NCBI GenBank assembly: GCA_054601695.1
Contig: BAAHQB010000060.1
Span: 496,001-560,000 of the forward strand
DNA length: 64,000 bases
Source of the DNA: Amorphochlora amoebiformis
Taxonomy: Eukaryota; Cercozoa; Chlorarachniophyceae
Reading direction: 5' to 3'
The notes beneath the pieces are model-generated. The model was not told the DNA's origin, made no database searches, and saw nothing but the letters and a program-made list of their open reading frames with translations. Positions 1 to 64,000 of the stretch are shown in pieces. The position numbers were made by a program, and so were the translations under genes. How positions within the stretch are numbered: the stretch's first letter is position 1; each line of letters opens with the position of its first letter.

Positions 1-1680
1 TCACTCTCACTCTCTCTCTCTCACTCTTCTATAATTATCTCGAAAATAAAACGTAAGTCAATCTGAAACCCTCTCGCTCTCTCTCTCTCTCACTCTCTCT
101 CTTTCTCTCTCTTTTTCTCTCTCTCTCATTATCTCGCATATCTCTAAAGTGGTCAAAACCTTCCGAGAATAACACGCAAGTCAATCTTAAACCCCCCCTC
201 TCGCTCTCTCACTGTCTCTCACTCGCTCTCTCACTCTCTCTCTCTCTCTCTCCTTACCTCTAGCAGATCTCTAAATATGTAAATATCTTCTGAGAATAAC
301 ACGTGAGTGAATCTGAAACCCCTCTCGCTCTCTCTCGCTCTCTTCCTCTCTCTCTCATTATCTAGCATATCTCTAAATATATAAATATCTTCTGAGAATA
401 ACACGTGAGTGAATCTGAAACTCCTCTCGCTCTCTCTCACTCACTCTCTCTCTCATTATCTCTCGCAAATCTCTAAATATATAAATATCTTCTGAAAATA
501 ACACGTACCCCTCTCGCCTCTCGCTCTTTCTGTCCGTTTCTATCTCGTATATTTCTAAGGATATAAGTATCTTCTGAGAATAAGGAATTTTGAATTTGAA
601 ACCCCTCTCCCCTCTCACTCTCTCTCTCTCTCCTTACCTCCCGCATATCTCTAAATATATAAATATCTTCTGAAAATAACACATACCCTTCTCGCTCTGT
701 CCGCTTTTATCTTGTATATTTCTAAGGATATAAATATCTTCTGAAAAAAATGTGAAACCCCTCTCGCTCTCTCACTCTCTCTTTCTCATTATCTCTCGCA
801 TATCTCTCAATCAATATACAAACATCTTCTAAGAATAACACGTACCCCTCTCGCTCTCTCTGTCCGTTTTTATCTCGTATATTTCTAAGGATATAAGTAT
901 CTTCTGAAAATAAGGAATTCTGAATTCGAAACCCCTCTCCCCTCTCACTCTCTCTCTCTCTCCTTAACTCCCGCATATCTCTAAATATATAAATATCTTC
1001 TGAGAATAACAAATACCCTTCTCGCTCTGTCCGCTTTTATCTCGTATATTCTAAGGATATAAATATCTTCTGAAAAAAAAAGAATTTTAAATGTGAAACC
1101 CGTCTCGCTCTCTCACTCTCTCTTTCTCATTACCTCGCGCATATCTCTCAATATACAAATATCTTCTAAGAATAACACGTACCCCTCTCGCTCTCTCTGT
1201 CCGTTTTTATCTCGTATATTTCTAAGGATACAAATATCTTCTGAGAACAAGGAATTTTGAATGTGAAACCCTTTTCGCTCTCTCTCTCTCCCACTCTCTT
1301 TTTCATTAACTCTCGTAAATCTGTAAATATTTAATTATCTTCTGAGAGTAACGCGTACCCCTCTCGCTCTCTCTGTCCATTTTTATCTCGTATATTTCTC
1401 ATAATATGAATATCTTCTGAGAACAAGGAATTTTGAATGTCAAGTCCCTCTCGCTCTCTCACTTTCTCTCTCTCATTATCTCTCACAAATCTCTAAATAT
1501 GTAAATATATATCTTGTGAGAATAACACGTACCCCTTTCGCACTCTCTGTCCGTTTATATCTCGTATATTTCTAAGGATATAAATATCTTCTGAGAACAT
1601 GGAATTTTGAATGTGAAACCCTCTCGCTCTCTCTCTCACTCTCTCTCCTTATCTCTCGCATATTTAGAAATATGTAAATA
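1..1680 (+). repeat. CT-rich tandem array, probable exon-edge/donor satellite
   Basis: About 17 imperfect copies of a unit of roughly 80-110 bases. Each copy has a CT run, then an AT-rich block (CTCTAAATATATAAATATC), then CTTCTGAGAATAACAC followed by a donor-like GTGAGT, GTAAGT or GTACCC. The first copy, near base 50, carries a perfect GTAAGT. The next coding exon of the plus-strand gene starts at 1909, so this is most simply the intron after an exon lying before base 1, filled with copies of that exon's 3' edge and donor. I see no convincing coding exon in it. The exon-edge origin is inferred from the same pattern seen at other exons in this window. Confidence 0.6.
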
Positions 1681-1700
1681 TCATAATATATACATATATT

Positions 1701-1733
<33 letters not shown>

Positions 1734-1750
1734 GTATATATGTATATATG

Positions 1751-1788
<38 letters not shown>

Positions 1789-1908
1789 CATATACATTTA
1801 TATCCTTCTAAACCTACTCCCCTAACCCAAACCCTAACCCTAACCCTAACCCTAACCCACACCCTAACAACCCCTAACCCTAACCCTAACCCTAACCCTA
1901 ACCCTAAG

Positions 1909-25437
<23,529 letters not shown>

Positions 25438-25842
25438 CGGGTACATCATGCGGCACGTGTCAATCATATCTCCAGCATCTACCTCCAACATCAGCATCTA
25501 GTCATATTACAAGATCGAATTACGTTGTTTTATTGATGAGACACTTTTAAAGTTATCCCTATGACTGCATTGGTATCTTTGTGTGTATGCGTATGAATAT
25601 TTGCATACATACATATTTCATGCATTATATATGTATACATATGTGTGTGTATATGTGTATATATATGTATGTATCCATACATATATACATATACATATAT
25701 ATATATATTTAATAGACTCTAGATACAAAGCTAGAGATACTAGATGAGTGTAAGGCCTATAATATTACATATCATATTATATCATGATATATGTGCACAT
25801 ACATATTTACTCTAACACTGTATACACATGTACATATTCGCA

Positions 25843-25879
<37 letters not shown>

Positions 25880-26079
25880 GTATGTATACATATGTACACA
25901 CTAGATATATACTAGATATATATATATATATATAAACATGTGTGTATTTAAATATATACACATATATATATATATATATATTTAATATATATAGATATCT
26001 AGATATATATATGTATCTAGATATATGTTTATACATATATATATCTAGTATGTATATCTAGGTATATATATACATATAT

Positions 26080-26113
<34 letters not shown>

Positions 26114-26600
26114 TGTGTGTGTATATATACTCTAAAGTATATCTAGATACTATTGTACCTAGTATATATAGATATATATATATATTTAAACAGTAGTAAT
26201 TGGAACGTGCTGCTAGTGCTGAGATACTAGATATATTAATAGACTTTCTGTTATGTTCGATTCGCAAAAAATTACGAGCATGACGAATAATGACTTTATA
26301 GCTGGCACAAGACCAAATTAAAAGCCTGTGAACTGTACTAATGCTCTCCGAGTAGTTGTGAAACGAATATCGATATCTGTCGCAATAGAATTTTACAAAT
26401 CTGGCCTCGCCGCGACGCCCCGCCCGCTGCCATCCTCTGGAAAAGTCTCGTCAGACAGGGTGACTGTGGGTTAACACTTGCCCACAGGGTGACCCTGCGC
26501 CACGACGCCCCAAAACCTACCACACCACCACCACCACCTCTCCGGAATGCTGGCTTAAGGCCGAGTTATTATTTTTACAAGGATCAATTCTGTACGGTCC
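25438..26600. other. Intergenic region between the Pol5-like gene and the next ORF
   Basis: Unique sequence at 25438-25560 is probably the 3' UTR of the plus-strand gene. From 25600 to 26200 the sequence is TA-rich with TAGATAT and TATATCTAGATA motifs. From about 26270 to 26600 it is repeat-poor and GC-richer, with a direct repeat CAGGGTGAC and a hairpin TGTGGG...CCCACA near 26465-26490. I identify no gene in it. Confidence 0.6.
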
Positions 26601-27260
26601 TCATTTCTTTTGCTTTTGCTTCTTACGACGCAGAATGTTGAGCTTTAGCGAAGACGCAGTGGTTGCCTTGAACTCGCCAGACTGGCTTCTCAAGAGCGCG
26701 AGGCTGCGTTTCCTCGAAGGGGGACTGGCTGCGGCCGTTGCTATCCCCGTGAGCTTGGACTTGGGAGACGTTGACCGCTCGGGACCTAGGGGCGTCTGAC
26801 AGTTGAGCAAATATACCTTCGAAGCGACGGCCTTGCTATTGTCCTGCTTCTTTGGGTAGTCTGGCTTGGAGTCCGTCCCCCGACTCTTATCCTCCACACC
26901 TTGGGCTCTGTCCAGCTCATCCATGATCGACGGGCTCGGTTGTCCTATTCTCTCTACCACTACTTTCAGCGCTCCGCTCATGTCCAGTCCTGTCTTCCGA
27001 ATGCGCTTCAACTCCCGCTTGAGGATTAACGCCCTCACTGCTTCGGCTTCTCGCATCCTTCCCCTGACCATCACATCGTTCACCTCCTTCTCTGAGGTTA
27101 CGAAGCCGCCTTCATTCGAACACATTCGGTGCATCAAAATTCCACCAGTGAATGAGGATGGAACGCCCAGGTCTTCCAGGGTTTTCGTTTCCTCCTCGAA
27201 CCGGCGACGGAAACATTCTACAAGCTCCTCGGGAGACGACCCGTCGTTGCACTCTTTCAT
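26601..27260 (-). CDS. Hypothetical protein, 219 residues, single exon
   Basis: An open frame from ATG (27258-27260) to TGA (26601-26603). It lies in a GC-balanced, repeat-free island and has no (TA)n or telomeric intron, unlike its neighbours. The protein is charged and mostly helical in character: an acidic start with PEELVECFRRRFEEETKTL, a helix rich in Arg/Glu (REAEAVRALILKRELKRIRK), and a basic Ser/Pro/Lys tail ending LNILRRKKQKQKK that could be a nuclear localisation signal. I do not recognise a family. The frame stays open a little upstream (a TTG at about 27281), so the start could be further 5' or in another exon. It could be a terminal exon rather than a whole gene. Confidence 0.5.
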   Translation of the reverse strand: MKECNDGSSPEELVECFRRRFEEETKTLEDLGVPSSFTGGILMHRMCSNEGGFVTSEKEVNDVMVRGRMREAEAVRALILKRELKRIRKTGLDMSGALKVVVERIGQPSPSIMDELDRAQGVEDKSRGTDSKPDYPKKQDNSKAVASKVYLLNCQTPLGPERSTSPKSKLTGIATAAASPPSRKRSLALLRSQSGEFKATTASSLKLNILRRKKQKQKK

Positions 27261-27432
27261 AGAAAGGGATATATTCTTCAATAACAGCTAGTTGGTTTGA
27301 TTGATCCTCGAGACACAGGTCCATACGCCCGCTCCAGGCAGGGCAAACTAGAACCTGGGGGGGGGAGCGACGCCTGTGTGTGGTGCGCTTGGAAAAATTG
27401 AACGAATTAATTCGGCATGCGACACAATGCCT

Positions 27433-27453
27433 ACGTGTCACGCTTGACACGTG
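27433..27453. promoter_or_regulatory. Inverted repeat containing a CACGTG core upstream of the hypothetical ORF
   Basis: ACGTGTCA, spacer CGCT, TGACACGT form a perfect 8-bp inverted repeat, with CACGTG at 27448-27453. It sits about 175 bases upstream of the ATG at 27260. A bZIP- or bHLH-type binding site is an inference from the core motif. Confidence 0.35.
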
Positions 27454-27640
27454 CGTTGAAGCCGTTACTTTTATCGTTACAAATGAGCATGACATGTCAC
27501 TCATAGTGACAGCGTTTCAAACCCTTAATGATAAGTTTTTAAACCCTTAGTGATATGTTTTTTAAACCTATAAGACTATTAATATGGCGCGTTGTTCGGG
27601 GATGGCCACGTCACCCGTGTGGGTTTAAAATCAGTGAAAG

Positions 27641-27753
27641 GGGGGGGGGGTGGAAATTAGAGAATTAAGAGTTATGTGGAACTACATACATATATACTAT
27701 GCACATATATATTTTTATATATATGTATCTACATGTATACATGGGTGTGTCAC

Positions 27754-27801
<48 letters not shown>

Positions 27802-27822
27802 CATACATGTATATATATATAT

Positions 27823-27892
<70 letters not shown>

Positions 27893-27984
27893 TATATATA
27901 TATATATAAATACATTTATATAATATTATGTATTTTTAGATATATACAACGTATTTAACATAATACTAGTATATACCATGACTA

Positions 27985-28032
<48 letters not shown>

Positions 28033-28152
28033 TATATGTACTCTAGTTCGACTAGCTAGCCCGTCAGCGTCTCACCCACCATATATGTTCATGATGTATA
28101 TTTAACGACTCCACTTGTAGAGTATATTTACTAAATAAATGTGTACATTATA

Positions 28153-28203
<51 letters not shown>

Positions 28204-28215
28204 GTGTGTGTGTGA

Positions 28216-28297
<82 letters not shown>

Positions 28298-28496
28298 TAG
28301 GCTGAGTCATAGCTGGATTCTGGAGTTGTACATACGTACACTTCCTAGACTTCCTAGAAGTTTGTTTTTCAATACATAATAAGCTTGATCAACTTCCTTC
28401 TGCTAGAACTATATATTCTGTAGACATAGGTATTTACAGGATTACAGGTATATATATATATATCTAGATATATATATATATATATTTATATATATT

Positions 28497-28529
<33 letters not shown>

Positions 28530-28590
28530 GCAGTACATGTCTTAGGATCATCGTAATACAGTTTATATGATAATCATTATGAATCATGAT
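27641..28590. other. TA-rich intergenic stretch
   Basis: G10 run near 27640, long (TA)n at 27760-27900, 27990-28040, 28150-28300 and 28450-28520, with short unique pieces between. I see no gene. Confidence 0.6.
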
Positions 28591-29195
28591 ATCAAAAACT
28601 AACGATATCAAAAACTAGCTAACAGCTAGCTAGCTATCAATTAATTATATCAAAAACTAGCTATTAATGACATCAAAAACTAGCTAACATGCGCAGCTAG
28701 CTATCACTAGATCATTTATATCAAAAACTAGCTATCAATGTTATCAAAAACTAGCTAATAGCTAGCTATCGATTATATCAAAAACTAGCTCTAGTAGCTA
28801 TCAATTATACCAAAAACTAGCTAACAGCTAGCTATCAATTATATCAAAAACTAGCTATTAATGAATCAAAAACTGGCTAACAGCTAGCTATCACTAGATC
28901 ATTTATATCAAAAACTAGCTATCAATGTTATCAAAAACTAGCTAATAGCTAGCTATCGATTATATCAAAAACTAGCTATCAATTATACCAAAAACTAGCT
29001 AACAGCTAGCTATCAATTATATCAAAAACTACCAAAAACTAGCTAACAGCTAGCTATCAATTATAAAAACTGGCTATCAATTTTATATCAAAAACTAGCT
29101 AACAGCTGGCTATCAATTACATCAAAAACCAGCTAACAGCTGGCTATCAATGATAATATCAAAAACTAGCATATGGCTAGCTATCGAATAATACT
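28588..29195. repeat. AGCTAGCTATC / ATCAAAAACTAGCTA minisatellite
   Basis: About 18 imperfect units built from TATATCAAAAACTAGCTAAC and AGCTAGCTATCAATTA, rich in the palindromes AGCT and CTAG. It starts less than 90 bases past the stop codon of the minus-strand protease, so it lies in or just beyond its 3' UTR. Confidence 0.85.
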
Positions 29196-29280
29196 GTAAT
29201 ACGTAACTATGAATCATGCCATGAGAGTATGCACGCAAGCGTAGTCTCTGAGTCTGGAAAATAGCGCTTTTTTCCAACGA

Positions 29281-45915
<16,635 letters not shown>

Positions 45916-46082
45916 TGGTTCAAATTTGAAAGTGTGCCGAACTTTTAAATTCGGAATCGGGGAAAAAGAAAATCGCACGTGTGTAGATTTGAGGGGGCGA
46001 AGCGACACAGCACTGGGGATTCGCTCAAGCCTAACATTGCCATCCCTCTGGCGAATACCTGCATCTTGGACAAATCACAAGC
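45916..46082. promoter_or_regulatory. Bidirectional promoter region between protease and myosin
   Basis: The two ATG codons point away from each other across 167 bases. The gap holds a 12-bp palindrome TTCAAATTTGAA (about 45919-45930), an inverted pair CCGAA...TTCGG right after it, and CACGTG at 45976-45981. It has no microsatellite. Both 5' UTRs must lie here, so shared control is likely but inferred. Confidence 0.6.
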
Positions 46083-54799
<8,717 letters not shown>

Positions 54800-54800
<1 letters not shown>

Positions 54801-56045
54801 TCAAGATCTAACATCTAGTACATATATCTAGATATCATGTCCAGATACTAGAGATAGTAGGTACGTATTTCAGTCTAGTCAGTATCCGGTTCTAGTACAT
54901 CCAGATATCTATTTTTTTATCCTTCATCTTGATACTGACTAGACTCTAGAGACTAACTAGACTAAGACTAGTAAGATCAGAAGATATTTAACTTACGGTT
55001 TATACCACGATATACTAGATATACTAGATCTAGTAGATATACGTCCGTACACCTAGGCACACAGATGGTTCTGATGATGTGAAACTAGCAATACAGTAAT
55101 ACTTGTAATATCTAGAATAATCTACTAGCTCTAGTAGCTAGTAGATATCGTCTAGATCATAGTATCCGAGGAGTATTTCTAGTATTTACTAGATTTAGTT
55201 ATACGCTGCGCATATATGGTATGTTCATAGTCTAGTATAGTCTTTTGATTTTTAAAATTAATATGGCGGCGTAAGCGCAATCTAGGCAATATCCTGGCTT
55301 ACCTGTCGTTACAACTAGTTACAGCTCGATCTACATGAGATACGTACTAGATCACGGATCTTTAATTAGATGTCACAGTAGATGTATCTGAAGTGCCACT
55401 ACGTAGTACGGTAACCCTAAGTACCAGTACCCGGTGAGTGGACCAGCACGTGCACACGCTATCATAGTGACGCATGTCGACGCGAATATTCATGATGCGC
55501 GCATCTGCTAGATCTAGCGGACATTGTCGATGACTAGTATTTACTAAATTTGGCCGCTACAACCATAGTCTTCATACGTACGTACGCATGAATGTAACAT
55601 GTACTAATACGTACCACACGAGTACTCGTGTATGATCATTGGATATGCACGTGCATACCGCACGTGTCCGATGTTACGTACCATCGTACTAGATCTACTA
55701 GAAGAAGCATGCGTACGTACGCACCATTACTAGCATTAATTGAACTTATAAAGCAATCTATCACATCATCTAGATCATGCCGTCAGGGGCAGCTACAGAG
55801 AACTGATTTACCTGATCGACATACGTGAATCATTGGTGATTGTAATACTTGTAATACGATTAATACTGTGCTAGTAATATTAACTAACATCTAGAACATA
55901 GTAATAGTCTAGTAGAAAGTTTACTAGGAACGGCACCGACATCCAGTCTAGGCAGTGGAGTGATCGGGTATATTGGCTACGTACGTACGTACAAAAGCGT
56001 ACGGTATATAGTATATGTCACATGTGATGATACGCGTACTATGTA
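54800..56045. other. Repeat-poor non-coding stretch rich in CTAG and TACGTA
   Basis: Unlike the rest of the window this has little (TA)n or telomeric repeat, but palindromic tetramers are very frequent: CTAG in CTAGTA, TCTAGA and ACTAGT, and TACGTACG runs (for example near 55575 and 55980). Open frames are short and carry no recognisable domain. I see no splice-consistent exons. Confidence 0.5.
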
Positions 56046-56112
56046 TATATATATATATACACATATATATATATATACATATAAATTATATTTAAGTTAC
56101 AGATATACACAG

Positions 56113-56190
<78 letters not shown>

Positions 56191-56370
56191 GTATATTAGT
56201 CTACACCTGAATGTATATTTATTTATGCTTAATTTCCCGAGAATAATCTCTGGGTCAATCATTCTTTTAATTTCCCAACAATAACCTCGGGTTCTAACCC
56301 TAACCCTAGCTCTAACCCTAACCCTAACCCTAACCCTATCTCTTAACCCCAAGCCCTAACCCTAGCTGTA
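56045..56370. repeat. (TA)n followed by a short CCCTAA array
   Basis: (TA)n at 56115-56190 and degenerate CCCTAA/CTCTAA units at about 56293-56368, between the CTAG-rich stretch and the ZIP gene's 3' end. Confidence 0.8.
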
Positions 56371-56410
56371 ACAACTCGAATACGTGACCTGAGTTTTAGA
56401 CAGATATTTC

Positions 56411-56434
56411 ATTTATTTACACACAAATTTATTG
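56411..56434 (-). terminator. Probable poly(A) signals of the ZIP gene
   Basis: On the minus strand AATAAA occurs at 56428-56433 and again at 56412-56417, about 145 to 160 bases past the stop at 56574. This fits a 3' UTR end; cleavage site not determined. Confidence 0.5.
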
Positions 56435-56573
56435 AATTCTACATACACATGACTTTAGACAGAACTCATTTAATCACAACTGATCCATCTTTGTGGCGCA
56501 GCGGTATGTATGTATCTATTGTATGTATGCATGCGCTTGATGGACCTGAATATCTGCGGTAAGGCGCAGAGAC

Positions 56574-63484
<6,911 letters not shown>

Positions 63485-63496
63485 CTGCAAAAAACG

Positions 63497-63575
<79 letters not shown>

Positions 63576-63639
63576 ACACATATAACAAGTATATACACAT
63601 ACACATACAAACATATACAAGTTAAACCCAAATATATCC

Positions 63640-64000
63640 CTAACCCTAACCCTACTCTAACCCTAACCCTAACCCTAACCCTAACCCTAACCCTAACCCT
63701 AACCCTAACCCCAACCCTAACCCCAACCCCAACCCCAACCCCAACCCCAGCCCTAGCCCTAGCCCTAACCCTAGCCCTAGCCCTAACCCTAGCCCTAGCC
63801 CTAACCCTAACCCTAGCCCTAACCCTAACCCTAACCCTAACCCTAACCCTAACCCTAACCTTCCTTATCCAAACCCTATTCCCTATCACTAAATGTATTA
63901 TAATCCCAGCGTAGTACGCTGGTGTCTATATCTATCCCTAACCCCAACCCTAACTCTACACTGCCTATTTTAACCCAAACCCTAAACTTACCTAAGCCCT
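63640..64000 (+). repeat. CCCTAA array at the window end
   Basis: CCCTAA with CCCCAA and CCCTAG variants from 63640 to about 63890, then about 40 bases of unique sequence containing the hairpin CAGCGTAGTACGCTG, then more degenerate repeat to base 64000. It lies upstream of the last ZIP exon I can see, with the G-rich strand in the ZIP sense. Confidence 0.88.

Noticed and set aside
26338-26523. 61-residue minus-strand ORF
   Set aside because: Short, with no homology I recognise and no splice context; could equally be a 3' UTR or chance frame.
27112-27504. 130-residue minus-strand ORF upstream of and overlapping the hypothetical gene
   Set aside because: No conserved feature; it overlaps the 26601-27260 ORF in another frame and covers its likely promoter.

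Overview
This is eukaryotic nuclear DNA, most likely from a protist or alga. It carries GT-AG introns, a multidomain unconventional myosin, and dense (TA)n and vertebrate-type telomeric (CCCTAA/TTAGGG) microsatellites. I cannot name the species. The myosin layout (GYF-like, WW, motor, IQ, MyTH4, WW) resembles tails of algal and protist myosins rather than animal, fungal or plant ones. Only about 10 to 15 percent of the window is coding; the rest is (TA)n, (CCCTAA)n, (CT/GA)n and short tandem arrays.

Layout. (1) 1-25437, plus strand: the C-terminal half of a Pol5/MYBBP1A-type nucleolar protein, rebuilt here from 33 tiny exons whose phases all agree (634 residues to the stop); its 5' part lies before base 1. 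(2) 26601-27260, minus: an intron-poor ORF of unknown function in a repeat-poor island. (3) 29281-45915, minus: a complete pepsin-like aspartic protease in about 25 exons with both DTG motifs, a WTLGQVFLR motif and a C-terminal tail. (4) 46083-53897, plus: a complete 9-exon myosin of 1648 residues, head-to-head with the protease across 167 bases. (5) 53898-56040: a non-coding stretch, partly rich in CTAG and TACGTA. (6) 56574-63484 and beyond, minus: a ZIP (SLC39) metal transporter ending in a His-rich tail, with the 5' end outside the window or unresolved. I see no operon-like or pathway link between the genes.

The striking part is the introns. Many are built wholly from telomeric repeat: the array supplies the donor (GTAACCC or GTTAGGG), a branch-point-like CTAAC in every unit, pyrimidines, and the acceptor (CCCTAG, CCGTAG or CTTAG). 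Others are (TA)n with GTATATA donors and TATATAG acceptors. In addition, the edges of exons together with their splice site and adjoining microsatellite have been copied in tandem 2 to about 17 times beside the true exon, in at least three of the five genes. In one protease exon this process seems to have split the exon and created new introns. A roughly 45-bp element recurs five times inside the telomeric arrays in a fixed orientation relative to the repeat. No rRNA, tRNA, CRISPR array or recognisable transposon gene was found.
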